Source: Rufibacter immobilis
Lineage (GTDB): Bacteria > Bacteroidota > Bacteroidia > Cytophagales > Hymenobacteraceae
Direction of reading: 5' to 3'
NCBI RefSeq assembly: GCF_003721565.1
Contig: NZ_RJJE01000017.1
Coordinates: 1,476,636-1,540,635, forward strand
DNA: 64,000 nucleotides
The notes beneath the pieces were generated by a model. The model was not told the DNA's origin. It did no database searches and saw only the letters and a program-made list of their open reading frames with translations. Below, piece by piece: positions 7,418 to 15,279 of this stretch; within the stretch, counting starts at the first letter, position 1, and every line of letters starts with the position of its first letter. The translations under genes and the position numbers were made by a program.

Positions 7418-8479
7418 CTAGTTCCGCATTTTGGCCAGCTTCTCCACGTTGAGAATGGTGATTTTACCGCCGTTGATGCTGATGAGCTTTTCGTCTTTAA
7501 AGTCTGAGAGCGTCCGGATGACGGTTTCCTTGGAGGCGCCCACAATGTTGGCCAGGTCTTCGCGCGACACCGGTACTTTGGCCTCCTGCCCCTGGTTTTG
7601 CTGGTACTGCTTCTCCACTAACAGCAGGGCCTCGGCCACCCGCTTGCGCACCGAGTTATAAGCCAGTTTCAGGAGCCGTTCCTCGCGGTCGGCGAGGTTG
7701 CCGGAGAGGATCTTGATGAACTTGTTGGCCACGTCGCGGTTCTGGTACAGCAGCGAGTTGAATTCCTCTTTGTTGATGATGCACACCTCACAATCTTCCA
7801 GCGCCTCCGCCGATTCGCGGTACGTCTGGTCTTCCAGCAGGTCTAAATACCCAATGAACTCGCCCTCCTTGTACAGGTTGGTGATGTACTCGCGACCCTC
7901 CTCGTTGGTCTTGTAGGTTTTCACCTTGCCTTTGTTCAGGAAAAACAGGGCGTGCGGGTACTGGCCTTCGGCGAAGAGCTGCTGCTTTTTCTTGAACACA
8001 GAGATTTTGCGCTCATTGGAAATGAGGCTGTTGAGGTCTTCCAGGCCTTTGGCCTCCTGGATGAACTCGTTCAGCCCCTGGGTGTTTTTCTGGAAATCGG
8101 CGCGCAGGATCTCGTTTTTCTTCAGGCGCATCTCCACCGCATCCAGCAGTTCCAGGTCATCGAAGGGTTTGGTAAGGTAATCGTCGGCCCCCAGGTTCAT
8201 GCCTTTCCTGAAATCGTCTTTCTCAGACTTGGCGGTAAGGAAAATAAACGGAATGCCCGAGGTGGCCGGGTTCTTGCTGAGCATGTGCAGCACGCCATAC
8301 CCGTCCAGTTGCGGCATCATGATGTCACAGATAATGAGATCGGGTTTCTCGGTTTTGGCCAGTTCCACACCGGCTTTTCCGTGCTCGGCCTCCAGCACAT
8401 CGTAATTGGCCAGAGACAGAATCTCGGCTATGTTCTCACGTATTTCGGTGTTGTCTTCTATGAGCAGTATCTTTTTCAT
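7418..8479 (-). CDS. Receiver-CRP/FNR fusion transcription regulator
   Basis: 353 residues. Receiver domain 1-120 with acidic Glu8/Asp9, phosphoacceptor Asp52 (CDIMMP), Thr82 and Lys104; cyclic-nucleotide-binding-type beta-roll about 150-265; CRP-type helix-turn-helix about 270-345. The recognition helix GASKETVIRTL keeps Glu318 and Arg322, the E-x-x-x-R pair by which CRP and FNR read TGA half-sites. There is no N-terminal FNR Cys cluster. It works like FixJ and FixK joined in one chain. Last gene of the signalling operon, overlapping the kinase before it by four bases. Proposed to bind the ATGAC-N4-GTCAT operators in this window (inference). Confidence 0.93.
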   Translation of the reverse strand: MKKILLIEDNTEIRENIAEILSLANYDVLEAEHGKAGVELAKTEKPDLIICDIMMPQLDGYGVLHMLSKNPATSGIPFIFLTAKSEKDDFRKGMNLGADDYLTKPFDDLELLDAVEMRLKKNEILRADFQKNTQGLNEFIQEAKGLEDLNSLISNERKISVFKKKQQLFAEGQYPHALFFLNKGKVKTYKTNEEGREYITNLYKEGEFIGYLDLLEDQTYRESAEALEDCEVCIINKEEFNSLLYQNRDVANKFIKILSGNLADREERLLKLAYNSVRKRVAEALLLVEKQYQQNQGQEAKVPVSREDLANIVGASKETVIRTLSDFKDEKLISINGGKITILNVEKLAKMRN

Positions 8480-9708
8480 AGGCTGGGGGTTTTATGAAAC
8501 TGTACCGTAAAAGTGGTGCCCTCGTTCTGCTGGCTGGTGTAGGTAAGTGTTCCGTTCATGATGTCTACGTAGCGCTTCACAATGTTAAGCCCTAAACCGG
8601 TGCCTTCATAGTTGACGGCGTTATGCGCCCGGAAGAAAGGCGTGAACAGGTGGGCCTGGTCGGCTTCTGGAATTCCTATGCCCTGGTCCTGCACCTGCAC
8701 CATTGCCTGCTGGGCGTCTACCTGCGTGGTAATCATGATTTCCTTGCCCTCTGCCGAATATTTGCTCGCGTTGGAAAGCAGGTTGAGCACAATGTTCTTG
8801 AGCAATTGTTTGTCTAAGGTCACTATAGACGGTTGCCCCTCATGCCGGTAATGGATCTGCTGACCCACTTTTATGTAGCCCTGCATCTCATCAATGATTT
8901 CTTCTATAAACGGCACCAGGTCAAAAGCGGTGGGCACGTTGTAGATCTTGCCTTCCTCAATACGGCTCAGAGACAGGAAATCATTGAGAATACCCGTAAG
9001 ATTATGCACCGCCGATTTAATGCGGTTCACGTGCTTCTGCCGCTTGTCGTCTTCCTCCGTGAGCTTGTACTTGCCAATAAGTGAGGCCGAAGACAGCACC
9101 GTGCTCAGCGGGGTCCGGAACTCATGCGAAGCAATGGTCACAAAGCGGGACTTGAGCTCGTTCAAATCTTTCTCTTTCTGGAGGGCTTTCTTGATTTCCT
9201 GCTGGGCTTCAAACAGGCTGCGGTTGGTTTCCTCCAGTTGCGTGATGGCCCGGGCCAGTTCCTGCGTTCGGTCTGCCACGCGCTGCTCCAGGCCGGCGTT
9301 CAGCTGCTGGATCTCCAGTAGGTTGTTGGCGTGTTCTATGCTGTAGCGGATGGAACGCTCCAGGTCAAACGGCGTGAGGCGGCCTTTGATAAGGAAATCA
9401 GAGGCCCCCAGGCGCATGGCCCGTTCATCGGTCTCGCGGTCGCTTTGGCCGGTGAGCAGGATGAACGGGGCTTCCGCCCCGCTGGCCAAAGCCTGGGTGA
9501 TAAGCTCCAGTCCGTCATGGGCGCCTAGCCGGTAATCTACCAGGTACACGTCATGCTGTTTCAAGGCGATTTTTTCCAAAGCAGCCCCAAACGACGAAGC
9601 CCACTCCAGCAGGTACGTGCGCGCCGGAATGTCAGAGATAATGTCGCGGGTAATGATGAAATCATCCTCGTCATCGTCTACCAGCAACACCCGTATGGTC
9701 TCAGTCAT
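8476..9708 (-). CDS. Receiver-histidine kinase hybrid
   Basis: 410 residues, no membrane segment. N-terminal receiver with acidic pocket Asp11-Asp13 and phosphoacceptor Asp58 (LVDYRLG), coiled coil about 125-185, HisKA with His195 in IASHEFRTPLS, then the ATPase domain (NLLSNASKYS, QDQGIGIPE, GTGLGLNIVKRY). With the receiver in front, its kinase activity is probably set by phosphate from another kinase, most simply the PAS kinase two genes upstream, and its output goes to the receiver-CRP protein whose start overlaps its stop by four bases. That phosphorelay order is inference from gene order. Confidence 0.93.
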   Translation of the reverse strand: MTETIRVLLVDDDEDDFIITRDIISDIPARTYLLEWASSFGAALEKIALKQHDVYLVDYRLGAHDGLELITQALASGAEAPFILLTGQSDRETDERAMRLGASDFLIKGRLTPFDLERSIRYSIEHANNLLEIQQLNAGLEQRVADRTQELARAITQLEETNRSLFEAQQEIKKALQKEKDLNELKSRFVTIASHEFRTPLSTVLSSASLIGKYKLTEEDDKRQKHVNRIKSAVHNLTGILNDFLSLSRIEEGKIYNVPTAFDLVPFIEEIIDEMQGYIKVGQQIHYRHEGQPSIVTLDKQLLKNIVLNLLSNASKYSAEGKEIMITTQVDAQQAMVQVQDQGIGIPEADQAHLFTPFFRAHNAVNYEGTGLGLNIVKRYVDIMNGTLTYTSQQNEGTTFTVQFHKTPSL

Positions 9709-9722
9709 TTCTTCAGGTTAGG

Positions 9723-10178
9723 TTATTTATGGCTGCTGTTGGGCAGTTGCACCAGCTCAAACCAATATTCGGTGAGGGTTTTGGTCATGTCTACCAGAGA
9801 GGCAAACGTGACGGGCTTGGTGATGAAGGAACTCACCCCCAGGTCATAGGTCCTGATAATGTCTTCCTCGGCTTTGGAGGTAGTGAGCACCACCACCGGC
9901 AGTAGCTTTAAATCAGCATCTTGCTTGATTTCCTTAAGTGCCTCGCGGCCATCTTTCTTAGGCATGTTCAGATCCAGCAAAATGAGCCCTGGTAAGGGGT
10001 ATTTCTCTTTGTCTGCGTATTTGCCCCGGTGGTGCAGGTAGTCCATGAGCTCCTCGCCGTTTTCCACAAAGTGGAGCGTGTTTTTGAGGTGGTTCTCCTC
10101 CAATGCCTCTTTCAGGAGCATCCGGTCTTCGGCATCATCATCGGCAATGAGAATGGCTATGCTTTTACTTTGCATCAT
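9723..10178 (-). CDS. Single-domain response regulator (CheY/Rcp1-like)
   Basis: 151 residues consisting only of a receiver: Asp13-Asp15, phosphoacceptor Asp69 (LILLDLNMP), Thr/Ser near 100 (VVLTTSKAE) and Lys of FITKP. It carries the roughly 10-residue insertion before the Asp typical of Rcp1-type receivers (HHRGKYADKEKYPLPG). No output domain, so it acts by protein contact or as a phosphate shuttle. It overlaps the stop of the PAS kinase by 14 bases and lies 14 bases before the hybrid kinase. Confidence 0.92.
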   Translation of the reverse strand: MMQSKSIAILIADDDAEDRMLLKEALEENHLKNTLHFVENGEELMDYLHHRGKYADKEKYPLPGLILLDLNMPKKDGREALKEIKQDADLKLLPVVVLTTSKAEEDIIRTYDLGVSSFITKPVTFASLVDMTKTLTEYWFELVQLPNSSHK

Positions 10179-11739
10179 AATTCTGTTCTTGAGGTTGTTT
10201 CAGCGCCAGGGTAATAATGAAGGTGGTGCCCACGCCCGGCTGGCTGCGGGCGGTAATGTCGCCGCCGTGCCTAATGGCAATCTTGCGGCAAATGGCCAGC
10301 CCAATGCCGGAGCCTTCATACTTCTGCCCTTCCAGGCGCTGAAAAATATTAAAAATACGGTCCAGGTATTTCTCCTGAAACCCAATGCCGTTGTCTTCTA
10401 TGTAAATTTCCACCACTTCATCGCCGGGCGTGGCGGTGAGGTGGGCGGTACGCTGCACCACCTGCGCCCAGATGGAGATAACGGGTTGCTCCCCCTCCTT
10501 CCGGAACTTGATGGCGTTGCTGATGAGGTTCTGGAACAGCTGGCGCATCTGGGTGGGCTCGGCTTCAATGACGGGTAGCCAGGAGCGGTTAATCTGTGTA
10601 CCGGTCTGCTCAATGGTGATCTCCAGGTCAGAGAGCACGCCGGTGAGCACGGCATCCAGGTCTACGCGCACAAACGGCGTGGCCTTGCTGGTAACCCGGG
10701 AAAACGCCAACAGATCATTGATGAGGTTCTGCATGCGGCTGGCCGCGTTGAGCATACGCTCCACGTAGTCTTTGCCCTGGTCGCTGAGGTTGTCGTATTC
10801 CTTGGTCATGAGCCGGTCCCCGAAGGCCTGGATCTTGCGCAGCGGTTCCTGCAAATCATGCGAGGAAACGTAGGCGAAATCCTGAAGCTCTAGGTTGCTG
10901 CGCATGAGCTCGGCGGCGTAGCGCCGAAGCCGTTCCTCGTTCAGTTTCTGCTGGGTGATGTCATGGATGAAGCCGGTGTACACTTTGCGGTCTGCCAGCT
11001 GCACTTCACTGATGCTCAGGTAAAAAGGAAACGTGCTACCGTCTTTGCGCAGCCCGGTCACCTCCCGGCCAATGCCAATGATCTTGCGTCTGCCGGTGGT
11101 TTCATAGTTGTGGATGTACCCGTCATGGCGGCTATGGTCGGGCTCAGGCATGAGCACGTTGATGCTGCGGCCCAGCAGTTCCTCGGCCTGAAAACCAAAC
11201 AAACGGGCCGCCGAGGGATTCACCATTTCCATGATGCCGCGGGTGTCAATGGTGATGATGCCGTCTACCGCTGCCTGTATAATGGAGTTGATCTTGTTCT
11301 CGCTCTCGCGCAGGGCGGCTTCGGCTTTCTTGAGGTTGGTGATGTCATGGATAATGCCCGTGAAAATCTGCTTGTCCTGCAACTTCACCTCACTGATGCT
11401 GAGCAGGAACGGGAACACGGAGCCGTCTTTCCGGCGCCCCAGCACCTCACGGCCTTTGCCAATGATCTGCCCCACGCCGGTGCGGTGGTAATTTTCAATG
11501 TACTGGTCGTGCAGGCTGCGGTCTGGCTCGGGCATCAGCATCCTGATGTTCTGCCCAATGATATTTTCTGGGAGATAGCCAAAGATGCGGGCTGCGGCTG
11601 GGTTTACGCTTTCAATAGTGCCGCGCGCATCAATGGTGATGATGCCGTCAATGGCGGTTTCAATAATGGCCTGTAGCCGGTTTTTGTCATCAATACTCTG
11701 CTGGCGGGCAGCGGCAAATTCATTCAACTCTTCACTCAT
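10165..11739 (-). CDS. Soluble histidine kinase with two FixL-like haem PAS domains
   Basis: 524 residues from the ATG at 11739. PAS1 about 20-140 and PAS2 about 148-268, each with the FixL pattern: His77 (SLHDQY) and Arg97 (GKGREV) in the first, His205 (SRHDGY) and Arg225 (GIGREV) in the second, both 20 residues apart as are the haem His200 and Arg220 of Bradyrhizobium FixL. Then HisKA with His294 (SSHDLQEPL) and the ATPase domain (NLISNAIKF, DNGIGF, GSGIGLAIC). No membrane helix. The frame is open to 11808, but that ATG lies inside the operator and upstream of the -7 box, so 11739 is chosen. Likely an oxygen sensor; haem binding is inference. Confidence 0.93.
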   Translation of the reverse strand: MSEELNEFAAARQQSIDDKNRLQAIIETAIDGIITIDARGTIESVNPAAARIFGYLPENIIGQNIRMLMPEPDRSLHDQYIENYHRTGVGQIIGKGREVLGRRKDGSVFPFLLSISEVKLQDKQIFTGIIHDITNLKKAEAALRESENKINSIIQAAVDGIITIDTRGIMEMVNPSAARLFGFQAEELLGRSINVLMPEPDHSRHDGYIHNYETTGRRKIIGIGREVTGLRKDGSTFPFYLSISEVQLADRKVYTGFIHDITQQKLNEERLRRYAAELMRSNLELQDFAYVSSHDLQEPLRKIQAFGDRLMTKEYDNLSDQGKDYVERMLNAASRMQNLINDLLAFSRVTSKATPFVRVDLDAVLTGVLSDLEITIEQTGTQINRSWLPVIEAEPTQMRQLFQNLISNAIKFRKEGEQPVISIWAQVVQRTAHLTATPGDEVVEIYIEDNGIGFQEKYLDRIFNIFQRLEGQKYEGSGIGLAICRKIAIRHGGDITARSQPGVGTTFIITLALKQPQEQNYDAK

Positions 11740-11763
11740 GCGGTCTTTTTTTCTCTCCCAAGC

Positions 11764-11771
11764 CAAAGATA
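11764..11771 (-). promoter_or_regulatory. -7 box of the PAS kinase operon
   Basis: TATCTTTG, a full TAnnTTTG match, 34 bp from the operator centre at 11801.5. Transcription would start near 11757, 18 bases before the ATG at 11739. Confidence 0.7.
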
Positions 11772-11794
11772 GCTTTTCTACCATCAATACAAGA

Positions 11795-11830
11795 ATGACT
11801 AATGTCATCTTCCTTCCTGCCCAAGGTCAT
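11795..11830. promoter_or_regulatory. Tandem oxygen-regulon operators shared by PAS kinase operon and usp1
   Basis: ATGAC-TAAT-GTCAT (11795-11808), a perfect palindrome, and CTGCC-CAAG-GTCAT (11817-11830), one good half-site, 22 bp apart. Each is the nearer site for one of the two divergent promoters. This implies that the signalling operon controls itself. Confidence 0.75.
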
Positions 11831-11852
11831 TTAGGGTGCGGCCATATTGCCG

Positions 11853-11860
11853 TAATCTTG
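11853..11860 (+). promoter_or_regulatory. -7 box of usp1
   Basis: TAATCTTG, one mismatch from TAnnTTTG, 33 bp from the site centred at 11823.5 and 55 bp from that at 11801.5. Confidence 0.5.
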
Positions 11861-11902
11861 CACTGTCTTATCCAGTTCCACCCACAAAAACCCTCTACAG
11901 CT

Positions 11903-12778
11903 ATGATAACCATTCTAGTCCCCACTGATTTCTCTGGCGTTGCCGCCAACGCCCTGGAATACGCCGTTGCCATGGCCTCCGTTACCAAAGCCCATATTCT
12001 GCTGGCCCACGTGGTGGACATTCCGGCCATGGCCGCCGCCTATGAGGTGAACATGGGCTACATCAGCTCCCAGGTACTGGCCGACTGCGAAAAGGAAATG
12101 CAGACCCTGGTGCAGCGCCTGCGGGCAAATGTGGCAGTAGAGGTAGACGGAATCTGCACCTCCGGCAAGCTGGTGGCGCAGGTGAATGAAGTAGTGTCTA
12201 AATACAAAGTAGACCTGGTGGTGATGGGATCGCACGGTCAAAGCGGCTTGCTGGACCGTTTATTTGGCACCAACGCACTGGCGTACATGAACAATGCCCA
12301 TTGCCCGGTGCTGGTGGTACCGCCGACCGCTACGTTCAAGGGCATCCACAACATTGCCTTTGCCTATGACCTGGACAGCGAGAGTACGTTTGTGTTACAG
12401 CAGCTTTTCAGGTTGAGTGCTCCTTTCCAGGCGAAGGTGTCTATTATTAACTGCCTCTCAGAACGCCAACTCAACATTGTGCCAGACCAGCCGCTGCTGC
12501 AATACATCACAGAACACTTCGCTCAGGAGAACTATTGCCTGGTGCAGCGCAGAGAAGACGACGTGGTCACCGGAATTCTCAGTTTTGTGCAGGAAAACCA
12601 AATGGATGTGCTGGCGGTGTCTACTCATGAGCGCATTTTGCTGGAACAAGTACTGCACACCAGCGTGACCAAACAATTGCTCTTCAAAACCCAGGTTCCG
12701 CTGCTCGCCATTCAGGAAAATCCTTATGCCGCAGAAGTCAAGCACAAATTTCTTACGCAACTGGAAGAAAGCAACTAA
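11903..12778 (+). CDS. Universal stress protein, two UspA domains
   Basis: 291 residues: UspA domain 1 about 1-145 and domain 2 about 148-280. Domain 1 has an intact nucleotide motif G-x2-G-x9-G-T (GSHGQSGLLDRLFGT); domain 2 is diverged and lacks it. The ATG at 11903 (MITILVPTDFS) is the family start; the longer upstream frame has no support. Divergent from the PAS kinase operon and sharing its two operators, so it is expected to rise under low oxygen. Two more usp genes are in the window (16895, 57266). The exact role of such proteins is usually unknown. Confidence 0.92.
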   Translation: MITILVPTDFSGVAANALEYAVAMASVTKAHILLAHVVDIPAMAAAYEVNMGYISSQVLADCEKEMQTLVQRLRANVAVEVDGICTSGKLVAQVNEVVSKYKVDLVVMGSHGQSGLLDRLFGTNALAYMNNAHCPVLVVPPTATFKGIHNIAFAYDLDSESTFVLQQLFRLSAPFQAKVSIINCLSERQLNIVPDQPLLQYITEHFAQENYCLVQRREDDVVTGILSFVQENQMDVLAVSTHERILLEQVLHTSVTKQLLFKTQVPLLAIQENPYAAEVKHKFLTQLEESN

Positions 12779-12800
12779 ATCTGTTTCTACTTTCCATTTA

Positions 12801-12846
12801 AAGCCGTTTAGGGGCATTTTTTCCAAAATAAGCCTCTAAACGGCTT
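12801..12846. repeat. Palindromic repeat after usp1
   Basis: Near-symmetric copy with outer stem AAGCCG/CGGCTT, 22 bases past the usp1 stop; likely terminator. Confidence 0.88.
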
Positions 12847-12884
12847 TCTCTTTCAAGCGCACTCCTGCCCAAAGGAACCGTTCT

Positions 12885-12923
12885 GGTTTAAGTCCGTTTT
12901 AGGAAAAAGAGCCCCTAAACGCA
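12885..12923. repeat. Palindromic repeat, asymmetric copy upstream of ldhA
   Basis: Right arm GAAAAAGAGCCCCTAAACGC is conserved; the left arm is diverged. It lies about 60 bases before the ldhA start. Confidence 0.8.
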
Positions 12924-12984
12924 TTTACAGGACTTTTGGCAGGAAATCAAGGCAGCTCTGTTGCCTCTTAACCACGCACGCACC

Positions 12985-13965
12985 ATGCAAGTAACCGTTT
13001 TCAGCGCCCACCTTTTTGAGCAGGAATTTCTACTGGCCGCCAACCAACAGCAGCACCAATTGAAGTTTGTGGAACAGGCCCTCACTCTGGAGAACGCCCA
13101 CGAAGCCGCCGGAAGCCAGGCCATTGCCCTGTTTACCTCAGATGATGCCTCCGCGCCCGTGCTTGAAACACTGCACCGTCTGGGGGTGCGGCACGTGGCG
13201 CTCCGGTCTGCGGGCTATGATTACGTTGATCTGGCCAAGGCGCAGGAACTGGGTATGAACGTTGCCCGCGTACCCGCCTATTCACCGTATGCCATTGCCG
13301 AGCACACCGTGGCCCTGCTCCTGGCCCTGAACCGCCACCTGCTGGAGGCCCACGCCCGCATCAGGCAAAACAATTTCTGTCTGGACCACCTCATCGGCTT
13401 TGACCTGAACGGGAAAACCGTGGGCATCATAGGCCTGGGAAAAATTGGGGCGGTTTTCGGGAAAATCATGCACGGCTTCGGCTGCCGTATTCTGGTGCAC
13501 GATGTTGTACAGCCGGAGCCGCAGGAATTTCCCCTGGAACTCGTTTCTCTGGACACGGTGCTGCGCGAAGCCGATGTGCTCTCCCTGCACACGCCCCTCA
13601 ATGCCGCCACCAAACACCTCATCAACGCCAGCACGCTAGCTAAAACCAAGAAAGGCGTAGTTCTGCTCAACACCAGCCGCGGCGGCCTCATTAAAACCGA
13701 AGACCTGATCCAGAGCCTGAAAACCGGGCAAGTAGCCGCCGCCGGATTAGACGTGTATGAGCACGAGAAACACCTGTTTTTCCAGGACCGCTCCCAGGAG
13801 ACGCTGCAAGACGAGCTGTTCGCCCAACTCCGGGAACTGCCCAACGTGCTCATTACCGGCCATCAGGCTTTCCTCACCAGAACGGCCCTCAGCAACATTT
13901 CAGACACCACGGTGTATAACTTAAACTGTTTTGAGGCCGGGCAAGACTGTGTAAATAAACTGTAA
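12985..13965 (+). CDS. ldhA: D-lactate dehydrogenase (D-2-hydroxyacid dehydrogenase family)
   Basis: Reduces pyruvate to D-lactate with NADH, a fermentative step. 326 residues from the ATG at 12985 (MQVTVFSAHLFEQEF); an in-frame TTG eight codons earlier is less likely. NAD fold GLGKIGAVFGKIMHGFG around 148-164, catalytic Arg in NTSRGGLI, Glu in GLDVYEHE and His in TGHQAFLT. The segment FFQDRS...LQDELFAQL followed by NVLITGHQAFLT is typical of fermentative LdhA. The gene fits the low-oxygen context, but I see no ATGAC-N4-GTCAT site in front of it. Confidence 0.92.
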   Translation: MQVTVFSAHLFEQEFLLAANQQQHQLKFVEQALTLENAHEAAGSQAIALFTSDDASAPVLETLHRLGVRHVALRSAGYDYVDLAKAQELGMNVARVPAYSPYAIAEHTVALLLALNRHLLEAHARIRQNNFCLDHLIGFDLNGKTVGIIGLGKIGAVFGKIMHGFGCRILVHDVVQPEPQEFPLELVSLDTVLREADVLSLHTPLNAATKHLINASTLAKTKKGVVLLNTSRGGLIKTEDLIQSLKTGQVAAAGLDVYEHEKHLFFQDRSQETLQDELFAQLRELPNVLITGHQAFLTRTALSNISDTTVYNLNCFEAGQDCVNKL

Positions 13966-13985
13966 GGGCAGAAAGACTAGTGGAG

Positions 13986-15176
13986 ATGCGAAGATGGTTC
14001 TATCTATGGCTTGCGTTCTTTGGTTTTTGGTGGGCTTCTGGAGCAGTACAGGCCCAAACCAGCACGTTTGCCCCTGCCCGGCAGGTGGAACTGCTCCAGG
14101 AAGCCCGGCAACGGTTTCTTTCGCTGGCCAAGTCAAACCAATGGCAGCCCGTAGACAAGCACCTTTGTTTGGTCGCCTGCGAGAAAGCTCCTGAAGTACC
14201 TGGCCTGAAGGTGCTTCTCCAACTCACCGGCGATCTCCCGGCCCATGTTTCAGAAAAAGACTCTCTGTTTGACGATACGCTTATAGAGGCGGTGCGCAGG
14301 TTTCAGCGGCGGCACGGTTTAATCCCAGACGGAGTGGTAGGACCCCAAACCCTGGAAGCCCTTAATGTTTCGCCTGCGCAAAGGCTGGCACAGATTGAAC
14401 TGAACCTGAAGCGCTGGCAACTGGCCCTGGCCCAACCTGCCCAACGCATGGTCTTTGTGAACTTGCCAGATTTTTCCCTGCACCTGCTCAATGAAACGGG
14501 CCAACCGGTCTGGAGAACCAACGTGATCATTGGGCAAACCAATAAAGACTTTCAGACCATCCCCATGGAAAGCCAGATCACCTACCTGGTCCTGAACCCC
14601 ACCTGGACGGTGCCCCAAAGCATTCTGCGCCGGGAGATCATTCCCCTGCTCAAACATGACCCTAACTACCTTACCCGCAACCGGATGCTGGTGTACCGGC
14701 AGGATGGCGCCCAGCGGGTGCAGGTTTCTCCCAAGGAGCTTTTCAGCAATCCGGCTGGGGTAGCCAAAGGTATCTATTGGGTAGTGCAGCAACCCGGCCC
14801 CACCAATTCCCTGGGAAAGATCAAGTTCATGTTCCCCAATTTACATGACATCTACCTGCACGACACCCCCAACCGAACTTTGTTTGCGCACCCGGTGCGG
14901 GCCTACAGCCACGGCTGCGTGCGGGTACAGAACCCAGAGCTGTTGGGCAGCTACTTACTCAACCCAGACTGGGCAGAGACAGGCAAGAGCTCGCCGCTCC
15001 TGAAAGACAACAGCCTCAACAAGAAAATCACCCTCCCGGCCCCGGTAGCCGTAACACTCGCCTATTATACTGCCTGGGTAGACGAGAAGGGCGATCTGCA
15101 ATTCAGGAATGATTTGTACGGTATTGACAAACAGGAGCGCAGACGATTAGATATTTCTCTTGACACTCTTCATTGA
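13986..15176 (+). CDS. Secreted L,D-transpeptidase with peptidoglycan-binding domain
   Basis: Makes 3-3 peptide cross-links in peptidoglycan, or attaches proteins to it. 396 residues from the ATG at 13986 (a GTG two codons earlier also fits). Signal peptide 1-24 (MRRWFYLWLAFF...VQAQ), peptidoglycan-binding domain about 85-130 (LIEAVRRFQRRHGL, GVVGPQTLEALN), then the YkuD domain with active site SHGCVRV. Resembles the YcbB/LdtD group in its order of domains. It follows ldhA by 20 bases and ends before a strong two-way terminator. Confidence 0.92.
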   Translation: MRRWFYLWLAFFGFWWASGAVQAQTSTFAPARQVELLQEARQRFLSLAKSNQWQPVDKHLCLVACEKAPEVPGLKVLLQLTGDLPAHVSEKDSLFDDTLIEAVRRFQRRHGLIPDGVVGPQTLEALNVSPAQRLAQIELNLKRWQLALAQPAQRMVFVNLPDFSLHLLNETGQPVWRTNVIIGQTNKDFQTIPMESQITYLVLNPTWTVPQSILRREIIPLLKHDPNYLTRNRMLVYRQDGAQRVQVSPKELFSNPAGVAKGIYWVVQQPGPTNSLGKIKFMFPNLHDIYLHDTPNRTLFAHPVRAYSHGCVRVQNPELLGSYLLNPDWAETGKSSPLLKDNSLNKKITLPAPVAVTLAYYTAWVDEKGDLQFRNDLYGIDKQERRRLDISLDTLH

Positions 15177-15197
15177 AGGCCCGGCTTGCTCTAAAAA

Positions 15198-15243
15198 AAA
15201 GAGGAGGTATTGCCAGAGAAAACCTCCGCAATACCTCCTCTTT
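15198..15243. terminator. Two-way terminator between L,D-transpeptidase and hemN
   Basis: Perfect 15-bp inverted repeat (AAAGAGGAGGTATTG and its complement at 15229-15243) with a 16-base loop, A-run on the left and T-run on the right, between convergent genes. Unrelated in sequence to the palindromic repeat family. Confidence 0.85.
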
Positions 15244-15279
15244 CATACTTCACAAATTTTAAAGGAATTAAGTATCCTT

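Noticed and set aside
11740-11808. Longer N-terminus for the PAS kinase
   Set aside because: That ATG lies inside the operator and upstream of the -7 box, so it would not be transcribed.
12841-12984. Oxygen-regulon operator for ldhA
   Set aside because: Searched because of its fermentative role; no TGAY-N4-RTCA site is present upstream.
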